Shown one piece after another: positions 33,651 to 44,760 of a stretch of 64,000 nucleotides of DNA. The position numbers and the translations under genes were made by a program. Position 1 is the first letter of the stretch, and every line of letters begins with the position of its first letter. Source of the stretch: Flabesymbios commensalis (taxonomy: Eukaryota; Annelida; Polychaeta; Terebellida; Flabelligeridae); contig OZ024915.1 of assembly GCA_964017125.1 (NCBI GenBank), positions 19,987,970 through 20,051,969 on the forward strand. Direction: 5' to 3'. Under the pieces are notes generated by a model that saw only the letters and a program-made list of their open reading frames with translations, was not told where the DNA came from and searched no databases.

Positions 33651-35087
33651 AATAATTATAGAAAGTTATATTAGAACTGTTATATCAATAGTTGGGCTAG
33701 TGGGCTATAGGAACCAAAAGGTTAAACAAAGACGCTTTTGATTTTCCACCAGCTGACAAAAATAACATTCGGCGTGCAACAATCATTTAATTACTCATAT
33801 ACAAGGTCTATGTGTGTTTAATACAGATAGGCCTATAGCGTATAAATATAATTATACTGAAATAGGAACAAATTAATTCAAGCGATATAAACAAACAGAT
33901 GGTCATATTTATAACATAATCATATTCATAATTCTAGACGATAATTCGCTAGGCCGTTTTTGTCAACTTGACTTGTCATAAATGGGAGGCCCTAGCGTTC
34001 ATATAGTGAAACAAAGCATAACAATTCCGTCATGATTTCCTCTATTAGTTTCGCATATTTAACAAGGCATATCTATGAACAGACTGACAGTCTGGATTCA
34101 CAAATCGGACCTACTCCGAAATGGGACCACTTTCAGTCAATCCCACGGGTGGGCCGATTTCCGGATCTCCACTATAGTTATATTTATCAAATATAAAATA
34201 GTTTCTCTAGAATTTCAAAAAAAACATGGAATATAAAAATTGTCTAAACTGTTATTTTTCAATGCAAAAAAATGTTTTTATATAAATAATGATATCGCAA
34301 TGATATGTCCCGATTTATACAGAAATGTGTAAGGGGGGGGGGGGGGTAAATCGTGGACATAAAAATTATCATAAATTGCGTAGGCCTACATGTAGGCCAC
34401 ACCAATAAGCTATACAATCGCATATTTTCTTTTTTTTTAAATAAGTCTTCTTTTCATTTTATTAAACAAATAGTAATAAGATAATATTATTATATATATA
34501 TATATATAATATAATGGCTTGAATTTGTGATTGTGAGGTAAGACAGTGTCCGACAGGCCTATGCCTTAGTCTTAGAGAAAGCCTTTGAGAAATCAAAATT
34601 TTGCGGGATGTGGATGCCTTTGGACCCCCGTAAAGCGTCCTTTGACATGTTCTACCCCCCTCCACCCCCTTAATGAAAATCCAATAAAATCCGCCCCTGA
34701 CACACCACTCAGTTAGGCTTACAAAAAAGCTAGGCATAGCCTATATGTGCAAACACTTGCATAGTCTTGGCCTATTGTAGATTTGATACCAGATATTTTA
34801 TATAAAAACACTCTACCTGTGCTACCATGCTTGCATAGAAACATTCTTTCATCCTCTTTTTACTCTATTAAAAAGTCCTAGTCGTTCAATAACTATTTGT
34901 ATTTAATGGTTTGGTAGTCTAGCGTAAAAATAACACGTCTGTTCAATATGCCAGTGGTATATACATTCAGCTTCTAGACCCTCCCTCCACCCTCCCCCAA
35001 AGATATGCCTGCATCACCTTTCCAAAAAAGTAGCCTGAACCCAAAAGACCAGGATGTACCCCATGTGCAGCAGACAGAGATGACAAA

Positions 35088-35505
35088 AAACATGCTGGCC
35101 CAACTTTGGATGAGATGTATTTTTATTTTCTCACTTTACAGCCAGTAACCACACCGAATTCAATAATCGTCTGAAAATAAAATCGCCCTATCATACAAAG
35201 TAAGTGAATATGTAAAAAAAATCGACCAAAAACGGTAAATATCGATATGAGAGCGAAAAAGCATCCACCACGGTGAAGGTGAATTCGGGTATATATAAAC
35301 AAACCCGGATTCACCTTTCACCGTGGTGGATGCTTTTTCGCTCTCATATCAATATTTACCGTTTTTGGTCGATTTTTTTTACATATTCACTTACTTTGTA
35401 TGATGGGGCGATTTTATTTTCAGACGATTATTGAATTCAGTGTGATTACTGGCTGTGAAGTGAGAAAATAAAAAAACATCTCGCAAAAATTCCGCCCAGC
35501 ATGTT
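35088..35505. mobile_element. ~418-bp near-perfect foldback (hairpin) element
   Basis: Two arms of about 200 bases are complementary around a short centre near 35296 ('gggtatatataaacaaaccc'). The inner ~170 bases (for example 'gaaaaagcatccaccacggtg' facing 'caccgtggtggatgctttttc') differ at only a few positions; outer parts ('acatgctgg') are more diverged. No coding frame beyond self-complementary artefacts. If transcribed it would form long double-stranded RNA. Confidence 0.9.
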
Positions 35506-35509
35506 TGTT

Positions 35510-36590
35510 GATCTTTCCTCTTGTGCACATGGGCTGTTATCCTGGTACTTTGGCTCAGCCCACTCATTTGAAAAGGTGCCGAGGGTTATCTCCCAGCTGG
35601 GTGACGCGGGGGTCTACATCCTCATTTTCTATACCATTGGCGTATTAAACAAACGGGCCATTCTCATGCTACGCTAGCAATTTAAGCATTCTAAATGGAA
35701 ATAGTTTGGAGAACTATTTAATGTAAAGTAAATAGACTATGACAATCAACGCTTGTTTTGCACGCTTGGTAGCACACACAATATATATATATAATATATT
35801 TCTATGGATTTATCAGATGAAGGCATCTAGGCCTATTTGCCGTGATGCACTTTTCAAAATGTGCCTGTTCCTGTTGTAGCCTAAACTTCCAGGCACATTT
35901 GGGACTATGTAAGGCCTATCTGGTATCAGTTATGTGCCTTTATAATAGGTTGTAGCTTTTTATGTAGCTCATTTTATGATTATGAGAAAAGTAGCAGAAT
36001 TTAATTCATATTTTTGTATACATAGGGCCTAGGCCACCGGCTATACCGGTAAGACAAATATGGAAACTATCAGAAACTGTTATAGACTGCATGAATAACA
36101 AAATTACCGGTAATGAGGCCCTAGATTTATGTATAAAACAATTTTTGTGTTGACATTTTTCATTAGGAAAAGTTAGGCCCTACGGGGATAATATTAATTA
36201 TAATAGGCTTATATAAATTATTAGGCCCATACGTACATTTTATTTTTCATATTAATTAGAACACCCCCCTGTACGTGATTAGAGGGGGGGGGGGTGGTGG
36301 AGTATTAGATTAGGCAATTATTTAATTATCATATATAGTGTACATGCTATATCGTGGGTTTTATTTTACAATCAGGGGTGGGAGCGTTTATTTGATTATA
36401 GGCATTATTAGATTGAATACGGTATAGCTAAACCTTAAAAAAAGCAATAAATTCCTGACTGTACACTTATTTTATACACGTGTGATTCCCTATATATAAA
36501 TTCAATTTTTATCATGTACATATGGTGGTCCGAGCGTGATAAACAGCGAGATATCAGAGTGACTAAACATACCACTGTGTTGGAAAGCGA
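35510..36590. other. No gene recognised
   Basis: AT-rich with TAGGCCTA words and G/C runs (36282-36294). Nothing coding seen. Confidence 0.35.
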
Positions 36591-36609
36591 GAGACACTTG
36601 AAGATGCGA

Positions 36610-36840
36610 CACTGTAGGCTAGCCCCATTGGCTGAAACAGGTTTCAGCCACAGATTGACTGCATACAAAATCGTGGCACATTTCTTTGACTGTCATATCG
36701 GAAAATACGGGCCATAATCAGGTCGAAAATAGTTTTTTTTAGAATCAGCAACATTTCAGTTCCATGTCGGCATGCTCAGCTCAGAGGTCGCACAGTCACT
36801 AAAAAGTTATGGATATTTCTCGGACCTCGGGGTCGCGTTC
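36610..36840. repeat. Dispersed repeat, copy 1 (GCTGAAACAGGTTTCAGC)
   Basis: Parallel to 38145-38345: both have the near-palindrome 'ggctgaaacaggtttcagcc', then 'acagattgac', 'aatcaggtcgaaaatagttt', 'aacatttcagtt', 'gcatgctcagc'. Same orientation, about 1.5 kb apart. Confidence 0.75.
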
Positions 36841-37369
36841 GCTCTCAGTCACCGCCTTGTTGAATTTTTCGGGTAAAGCAAATACATCAATCCACGGCCT
36901 GGGAGGGGACGACAAGGCTAAATGTAGGCCTGCAAGAGAGGCTCCAGAAACCCAGATGACGAAAAATAAGAGACACAGTGATTTACAAGCAAGACGGAAT
37001 TATCATTTATTTTCAAAGAAAAGGAAGAGATAAAAAACTAATAGCTAATGGTACAAATTTGACATTTTTAGGGAACCACCTACCCTGATGACATCGCAAG
37101 GCTCTGACACAGTGACCTCCATTTTTAAATGTAATAGTTCTAATACGATCAAAAGTTTACGCCTGCTGAAAATGGCCTAGTTTTCGTAGGCACTTGAACA
37201 TGTTGAAATATTCGTGTCAATTTCATGGCATCCGAGTTTTTCGGTAGACGGCGCAGTGTCGTTTTTACACAGCTGGCTGTGGAAACAAAATGGCGGTCAG
37301 TGTGACTGGGCCTCGCGCAGGAAATGAGTTAGGGAGGTCCAGTCATACCGGGTAGGAACCCCCGGGGCG

Positions 37370-37745
37370 CGGATATATAATCCAGCCCCTCCGCCTCCCA
37401 GAGATTGAATAGTGCCCCCCCCCCTAACAGTTATGTTGACTATAATTATATATAGTTAATTTAACTGCCTACAGTGAGTCCCATATGGGTGACTTGAAGT
37501 CCCGGGAGCGTGGGGACTTCCGAACAACTTCGGAACTTGAAGTGTCCAGATATAGATTACTTGAAGTAGAAATATTTGGTTAATAGATCTACCATATAAT
37601 GGGATAAATAAAAATATTCTTTTGTTGTTGTGGGTCGAGGGGGCTGTGGGTCTAGGATCGAGGGTTTGTGGGTCGAGGGGGTTGTGGGTCGAGGTTTGTA
37701 GGTCGAGAGTTGTGGGTGAGGGTTCGAGGGGGTCAAGGGGCATTT
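37370..37745. repeat. Dispersed repeat, copy 2 (uninterrupted)
   Basis: Matches the two outer parts of 12800-13770. At about 37571-37580 it reads 'atttggttaatagatctacc' through to 'atgggataaa', where the 13-kb copy has the 540-bp element between two ATTTGGTTA words. It thus approximates the pre-insertion state. It ends in GTGGGTCGAGG minisatellite. Confidence 0.7.
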
Positions 37746-37839
37746 GAAGATAACCTGTGATTAGGAACATAAAAAAATTGCCGAGCATAGCCCGTAGGAT
37801 TACAGCTCAAAAGGCCTACAGAAATGCCCAAGAAGCCCC

Positions 37840-38145
37840 TCCTTTTCAGGCGAGGTTTCGAATCATTGATTCAAAATATCTACTTCTTGGGTTAATTTAC
37901 CTCATGGGAGTGGGCCTACAACCTGTGCACAAAGACCAAGCACCTACTAACTAATCAATTAAAAGAAACTAGCCCACCACCCAATTTTAGCCAAAAGCAA
38001 ACCTTGCAAGGAGTATCAAGATTCTTTCAGTTTATGTTATTTTTTATTGTTGAAATGCTTTAATCTAATGATATTTTAGCAATTCAAACTTTTAATGTAC
38101 CAGGCAAGTTTCGACTTTTGTAGGTGGACTGGTACCTTTAGCCCC
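37840..38145 (+). repeat. Dispersed repeat, partner of 27828-28170
   Basis: Inverted relative of the 27.8-kb copy, ending at 'gtaggtggactggtacc'. It directly abuts the 38145-38390 repeat. Confidence 0.65.
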
Positions 38146-38390
38146 AGTAGCTGAAACAGGTTTCAGCCACAGATTGACCCCGTACAAAATTGAACGATCA
38201 TATTAAAGACTTGCCCTCGAATAATCAGGTCGAAAATAGTTTTTTTCATAGAATCAGTAACATTTCAGTTACATGCCCGCATGCTCAGCCCAAAGCCCGC
38301 GCAGTTATTAATGGACATTTTTCAGGCCTTGGGGTCGAGATTATTTTTAATGATTTAGGCCAGGCTCTCTGGTATTTTTGTCTCTCTCGC
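38145..38390. repeat. Dispersed repeat, copy 2 (GCTGAAACAGGTTTCAGC)
   Basis: Parallel copy of 36610-36840; see shared words there. Slightly longer on the right ('ggccttggggtcgag'). Confidence 0.7.
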
Positions 38391-38944
38391 TTTTCATAAT
38401 TATGATAATTGCTGCTTTTCTTAGCTCTCTTGTATTTCTTTACTCTCCATTTCGCTTTCCAGCCTTTTGTGACTGAACAAATTGCGTCGCCGAATTATAG
38501 CCCTGTTTCATCTGCAGTAGAGGATGTGAACCGTGTGAGGTGCGTTTATAATGCTCATCAGTTACTTATATCCACTTATGCTTGGTCATTAATAATCAAA
38601 GACATTATAAATATATTTTTTTATTATTATTGACCGTTTAGGCTACATGTCAACTTTGACATATTGGTCATTTTGTTTCCTTTATTTCTTTATATGTTTT
38701 TTGATGCGGCGCAAATCGGTTATAAATACGTTTCTGTCGTGATTATCCCACGAATTTGAACAGTTTGGGTCACTGCATGTGTGTACCAAGGAAAAATATC
38801 GGCCGCAGCGGGACAGTTAGCCAATGAGCCTGGCGCCACAATATACCAATAATTTGTATTGTCAACATCAATCAATCACCTATATTATATAGGCTATGTC
38901 GGTCACTTATTAAGTGAATTTCTGGCGATATATATAGGCCTATG

Positions 38945-39050
38945 CCCAGCAAACTTATGGGACGTTGGACCAATTTGCAACGCTGGTTTACCGTTGGACC
39001 AGCGTTGCAAACAGTAAACCATCGTTGGGCAACGTCTCATGTTTGCTGGG
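38945..39050. mobile_element. 106-bp hairpin element, intact-looking type copy
   Basis: Starts CCCAGCAAAC and ends GTTTGCTGGG. The arms carry 'gggacgttgg' facing 'caacgtctc', and the middle 'ccgttggaccagcgttgc' is itself self-complementary. It is the clearest example of the family repeated across the window. No coding sequence. Confidence 0.85.
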
Positions 39051-39554
39051 ATGGGGCCCATGCGTCATCACCAAATAGGCGTGTTTTTTTATTTTTATAT
39101 AAAAACTATTGAATTCAACATCTATAAGTAGGCTAGATATCTTAATTCAATTGGTGTAGAGCTATTTTGTTATCTTTATGATGAAATTCTTCATTACAAG
39201 TAGGCCTAGCCTATATTGCACCGTTGTAGAAAATAGTTTCATTCTATTCACTTATCTTGTTCAACATTTTGCTAATTGTTGCTTACCAGTTATACATAAG
39301 CCTATACTATATTAAATCTAATCAAATCAATAAAGTTTATAAAATGTTTATACAAACATATCAACTTTATACAGTGATAATAAAAATAAGTAAGGCACCT
39401 TACATTATATTGGCATGAAATTATTGTTTGAAAGGAGGTGAAATGAAATCAATGATTATGTTCACTTCCCATTTACCATGTTTACATTGATTAATAGCCT
39501 ACATCTGTGATTGACGCTAAATAGGTAAATATTATTTTACAACAACATTCAACT

Positions 39555-40070
39555 ATTGAAACTGATAATTGAAAAAAAATTGCGCAATCAAATTGCACAT
39601 GGAGGCAATTTTACCCACCCTTCAGGAGCCCCAGCCTCCCCTCACCTGCATGGAGGCGTGCTGGCTTGCTAATCAGCTCATGCTGGTACCAGCATACACA
39701 ATAGGCTAAGTGGATCACAAAGCCTGATTAATATACAACGCACCTGCACACCTAACAATTAAAACAACCTGCTCAACCCGTCAGGCTTAATTGACTTGTC
39801 CGCCTGTACACGTGTGAACGGCTGCAGCGAACATAACTTGTTTATTTGGTTGAGTGGCGGACCGTAACTATATCAAGTAATATTTTAACCCTTTCAATCT
39901 GTGGCATTATTCAAACTAATTAAATGAAAATAAGTTGTGTTATGGTAGAACATATGTTTTATACTGACTAAAGTTTTAGGTCAATATTGTGAGTACTTTC
40001 CAGGTAAATAGCGAATCAGTAACACCATATGATCCCCCTAAAATGCGATTTTTAATGTGAATGCTACTAT
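39555..40070 (+). repeat. ~500-bp repeat, partner of 26330-26855
   Basis: Inverted relative described at 26.3 kb, from 'attgaaaaaaaattgcgcaa' to 'atgcgatttttaatgtgaatg'. Confidence 0.6.
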
Positions 40071-40454
40071 AGTCTTATTCAACTCATACCTGTAGACTAT
40101 TGTGTGTGGGTGTTACATAGGACTATATGCCCCACCCAACAAACAGAACATTTTGTATAACATTTGTAGGCCTACAATGTTGCACAAATGTCAAAGTTGT
40201 ACAAATGTTCTGTGTTCACTGGGCAGTTATGAAACATCTATTCTATACATATTTTTTAAAAGCACGTTTTATTTCAAACTCGACAAGGCGGGCTGCATAT
40301 TGTGTGAAAATATATTTTTTGTGACTTTTCCAGCGGTATAGCTTACTTGATTATAAAAAATAAAATGTCCACATACAAGATTTGCAATATTGTGGGCTAT
40401 CGTGTCTCTGTTATTCAATTCACGAAAAAGTGACGTTGCGGCCATGCTGTTGTG

Positions 40455-40700
40455 ATACAGACCCAGCAAACATGTGCTCAAATGGCCCAATAATGGTAAT
40501 TACTGGCGAATATTGGCAGTACTGGCATACAGGTATTGTTGGGGTATGCCAAAACTGGCCCAGTTTCGGCTTTCTTGGCCTGATTCAGGTTAGACTGACA
40601 AAATAACGGCACAATAACGGCATATGATTACATTGTTACTCACTTGGGGGAGCTTCCGGCGTTGTGGGCCAGTATTGGCCAGTATTCCGGCCCAGTGCTG
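40455..40700. mobile_element. Second hairpin subfamily (TTGGCCCAGT words)
   Basis: Starts CCCAGCAAACATGTGCTC, then holds many 'attggc' and 'tggcc' words, with 'gggccagtattggccagtattcc' near the right. Relative of 41985-42275, which ends TTTGCTGGGG. Confidence 0.6.
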
Positions 40701-41269
40701 GCATTTTAGTATAGATCTTTTCCCTAGGTGGGTCCTTTCTTGGCGGTTAAAACAAGTGTAGGCTACATTTTTCTGAATTGTCATCATTTATTCTTCTTTT
40801 CGATTTAAAATGGACTTAGATGTTTATATCAAAGTACAAATTTACTCAAATATGAATTGTAGCACAGGTGTATATATCTGATTCATGATGATATAATTGA
40901 AGAATGAATCGAATATTTTGTTAAGGCTTGTCGCGGCCGTGAGCGATAATAGGAGGAATTGGAGAGTGTTTTACCAGTACTGGCAGTAGGCCTAGGTTGC
41001 CGATATCAGTTGTTATTTATAGGCCTATATTTGAATTGCTTTGTATCCTAATTAGGCATAGCTAAGAATTCACCCCTCGGTCCCGCTTGCCTGTACTAGT
41101 CACTGCTGGGGCTAAATTAAGCATCTTTTTAAATAGTCTAGCCTAAGCACTATATTTATAATAATTATAAAAATTATATTTATCAAAATGGTGCGAGCCT
41201 ACTTGTAGGTGATAAAAAATGTTCAATTAGAAGCAGGGCTTACTGGCCTTGCACATTATAAAAGTGACT

Positions 41270-41630
41270 CAAAAGATCATGCCAAAATCGTCAAAAAATC
41301 GGTGACTTTACTTAGGCCTCCCTATAAGACCATATGATGTAAACACGTCCACAGACTAGAGCTGCAGAAGCTACCCAACCTCTGTGCTGCGCATCCACCA
41401 GTTAGGCAAGATATAGACGAAATTCCCGAATTTCTTATTTTGGACATGCATGTCCGAAATAAGAGATCGGGAACCTCGTCTTTATATCTAGCCCAACCGG
41501 CAAATGTGCAGCACAAAAATAAAAATAAACTTTTGCAGCTCAAGCCCATGGACACGTCTACATCACATGGTCATACTGAGAAGCCAAAACAAAATCACGG
41601 ATTTTTTGACGATCTTAGCCTGATTGAGTC
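41270..41630. mobile_element. ~360-bp foldback element, copy 1
   Basis: Arms: 'atcgtcaaaaaatcggtgac', 'accatatgatgtaaacac', 'gtgctgcgcat', 'agatatagacgaaattcc' on the left face their complements on the right ('gatcgggaacctcgtc', 'gtgcagcac', 'acgtctacatcacatgg', 'cacggattttttgacgat'). A second copy lies at 54292-54880. Non-coding; open frames on both strands are shadows. Confidence 0.8.
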
Positions 41631-41788
41631 GCTTTAAGTCGAGGAAGACCGTAGATTGTAAAAATATACTGTAGATTTCAGATCCGAATAAATTCGACTT
41701 TGACGTTTTTTGTAAGCCAAATATATTGTTTTATTAAATTTACTGTTCAATTAAACCTTAATTGTTGTTTTTATATCGCAACAACTCC

Positions 41789-41896
41789 GAGCAAAACACA
41801 GGACAATCACCCAATGCTGTTTCAATGGCGGGCCAACGTCCAAGACGTTGGTCCAACATTGAAACAGCATTGGGTGAATGACACGTGTTTGCTGGG
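41789..41896. mobile_element. ~108-bp hairpin element
   Basis: 'tcacccaatgctgtttcaat' faces 'attgaaacagcattgggtga', a 20-base perfect arm; the centre is CCAACGTCCAAGACGTTGG. The right end is GTGTTTGCTGGG. Confidence 0.85.
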
Positions 41897-41984
41897 CTAT
41901 AACTGAATGCATGTTTCAAAAAGAGATAACACCTAATACTTAGGCATCCTATACAGGGCCTTTATTGATACCTTTCTCAACCAT

Positions 41985-42275
41985 TATACGGCCATTATAT
42001 AATCGTATCTGGGCCAGTATTGGCACGGTAAATATAACCAAATAGCAGCCTGTATGTATTCCTTATATCTGGGCCAATATGTGGCCTCAACAGGCCCAGA
42101 CATGGTAACCAGTACTGGGCCATATGTGGCCCTGTGTGCAAACTGTATGGAAACTACCCTGGGCCAAAACGGGGCCGGTTCTGGCATATTGGTTTGACTG
42201 TATTGGCCCATTCCTGGCACAAAATTCTGCCATTATAGGTCCAATTCTGGCCCGCTATAAAATTGTTTGCTGGGG
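41985..42275. mobile_element. Second hairpin subfamily, copy 2
   Basis: Many TGGGCCAGTATTGG and 'tggcccattcctggcac' words in both orientations. Ends TTTGCTGGGG at the right. Confidence 0.6.
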
Positions 42276-42439
42276 ATGTAGGCCTACGTTATATTTATTG
42301 GTATAGGATCACGTGCATATCGTACATGAAACTAGGCTTTCCCACGTTTTACGGTGCCAAATAAAAAATGACGTGGCATCCTGTATATTCTCATAGTGCA
42401 CATGCTGACAATATTTGACAGGAAATGACAAAATGACAT

Positions 42440-43000
42440 AGTACATGAAAACGTGACGTCACAAATGTACGTTTATTGCACAACTCGACCACGTGTCGTA
42501 AAAATGAAATATATGACGTGAAACTACAGAACTATACATTTCCAATGATATATTATTTATCTCTGAGGAAAAAAGAGAAATGCTTTAATAATACAAATTA
42601 AAAAAAATATAATAATGTTGAACCTATTTTATTAAAAAAATATTAGACCATATAAAACAAAAGCTCACGACTGTTGCATAAAATCAATTGATGTCATGTG
42701 TACAAAGCATGTATGTCATTTTTGTGTGACTACCTAGGCCAATTCTCTATAATTTATACAAATGCTGGATATTGAACGGCATCTACATGTGTATATCGCA
42801 GCTCATAAATGATCCACCTTTATAAATATCCAGTAGAAATTGGTAAACAAGTGACGTCAAAACCATCACGACATGACGTCACAAATGCACGTTTTATGAA
42901 AAACTCGACCACTTGCCACAAAAACCGTTCACGCTACGTGAAACTAGACGTTCATACCTTTCCAGCGATATATTATTTGTCTCTAGGAATTTAAGTGTCA
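42440..43000. repeat. Two copies of the TGACGTCA-bearing repeat
   Basis: 42445-42570 and 42850-42985 share 'tgacgtcacaaatg(t/c)acg', 'aactcgaccac', 'acgtgaaact' and 'gatatattattt(a/g)tctct', same orientation. Inverted relative at 17870-18060. Confidence 0.7.
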
Positions 43001-43689
43001 ACTAACTCCTTAAATAACGTCAATTTTCAGATTTCCTCCTCTACTATATGGACAATAACGTGATATTTCTATTATATGTGACGTTTAAAATCATCTACCA
43101 TCGTGAAATTTCATTTACATTTAGAACTAATTATTTCTGCTTTCAGCCGACAAGTATGTTTCAATTTACATGATTTGCATTAGTTAAATTTGCTTGTATA
43201 TAGTCCATATTATTATTATTATTCACATTGGGACGCAGATGGTTAATTGACTTCATAGTCAAGCGTCAAAGCTCACACCTACGCAGGTGACAATAGGCCT
43301 ACCCTGTCTGTCAGTTGGTTGCCAGACCCGGCAAACACTCCTATTTTCACTGGAAATCGTCATGGCTCACACAGAATGTCTGGTTCTAAACCGCACCTGT
43401 CAATTTTTTAGCTATTTTACCAAAGATATTTCCAGTGATAAACCGCGGTTACTAGCCGGCAATATACGGTAGAGCTACGAGAACATCATCACATCCTGTG
43501 ATGACATCAGCAGGACTGAGTGCGTCGTCACCACTCGCAAAAATGCCAGGCACTCCACAATGTATATTTAATATTGTCCTGACGTCTACCACATTGGCTC
43601 AGCGTTAAACCAACATTGGCTGAACGACTTCTCTCGCTGGAGAAGCAGATCATGGTCTTGATCAGAGCACAAAGTGCAATTACAATTCG

Positions 43690-43741
43690 GCAAACAGCAG
43701 TAACAGTATACTTTAGTAGTACGCAGTTACTGCCGTTTGCT
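43690..43741. repeat. Hairpin GGCAAACAGCAGTAAC
   Basis: 'ggcaaacagcagtaac' faces 'gttactgccgtttgc' across a ~20-base loop. Confidence 0.75.
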
Positions 43742-43795
43742 TTTGCACGACAGCGTATTGGCGCTGATAACTAAATGATGTATGAACGGGCATTG

Positions 43796-43868
43796 CAAAA
43801 AAAGACGTTATTCAGTCGTATTACACACTAGTGCAAAAAAGACGTTATTCAGTCGTATTACACACTAG
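43796..43868. repeat. Tandem duplication of a 37-bp unit
   Basis: 'aaaaagacgttattcagtcg' followed by 'tattacacactag' occurs twice back to back without visible change. Confidence 0.9.
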
Positions 43869-44106
43869 AAATGTATAAATTATATGAATTTACAATGCCT
43901 TTAACTGCCAAGGCCAAAAATCTACTTTTAATCATACAAAATGTGATATTATTGAAGATAGATATCTTAGCCAAGACCTAACTTCTATATTGCATAACAC
44001 TCGTCTAGATGTCAGTTGTGGGAGAGAGGGTGGGTGGTGGCTACCCCTCCACCACAGACTGCTGGCCAGTGAATCAGCCTCTCTGGTGTCACCTGGTCAC
44101 GGCCAC

Positions 44107-44400
44107 ACAGCAAACACGAAACATTGACACAATGTTAGCCTAATGGTGGCCCACCGTTTACAACACTGGGCCAGCATTGGCCTACCAGTAGAATGGCCTT
44201 AGCATGATATATGTTCACACAATGTTAGTCTAATGCTGGCCCAATATCTACAACCCTGGCTCAACAGTAAAACAGCATCGGCTAAACATCTTATTTTCGC
44301 AGGGAGGCACAGGCAACTTGATACACTGACACAATGTTACTTTAATGTTGGAACAGTGTTATAAAGGATGGCACAACATTTAACCAACATTGGGTCACCG
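44107..44400. mobile_element. Diverged hairpin-family copies
   Basis: Starts CAGCAAACACGAAACATTG; repeated 'acacaatgttagyctaatg' and 'tgggccagcattggcc' words. At least two degraded members seem to lie side by side. Confidence 0.6.
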
Positions 44401-44735
44401 CATTATTTTGACCGCCTAAAACAAGCATGACATAGAACGCTTCTGCTCACAGCAAAACCAAGTATCTGCTTATTTCACAAGTGTGCAGATACTGTCTATT
44501 GAACATGCTGTTACTAACAAGAAGGAGGCATTGACATCAGCGTAAAGGGAGTATATACTTGATTTACAAGTTAGCAAATACGACCTTTTGGTAGCGCCAT
44601 GGCAAGAGGAGCCAGTTGAGAAGCAGTAAATGCCTAGTTTACCAGGGAGCAGATAATGCCTTTTGACTTTGCACAGGCAGAACAGATGTAAAGTGGAAGT
44701 TAACGACAGACGTTTGTCTTGAAAGTCAAACTAAA

Positions 44736-44760
44736 AACTTGGAGACTCTGTCTCCAAGTT
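44736..44760. repeat. Perfect 11-bp-arm hairpin
   Basis: AACTTGGAGAC, a three-base TCT loop, then GTCTCCAAGTT. Isolated; role unknown. Confidence 0.85.

Larger units (their letters stand above)
32674..34174. mobile_element. ~1.5-kb pogo/Tc1-like non-autonomous element with nested inserts
   Basis: Left end CAGTGGGGACCCGGTATCGG and right end, read inverted, TAGTGGAGATCCGGAAATCGG match at most positions. TA flanks both ends (32672-32673 and 34175-34176). TA duplication with CAGTGG-type ends recalls pogo/Tigger elements, by established family traits. 'cggaccac' words recur inside the left end. No transposase was recognised. A minisatellite and two smaller inverted-repeat elements lie inside. Confidence 0.6.
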
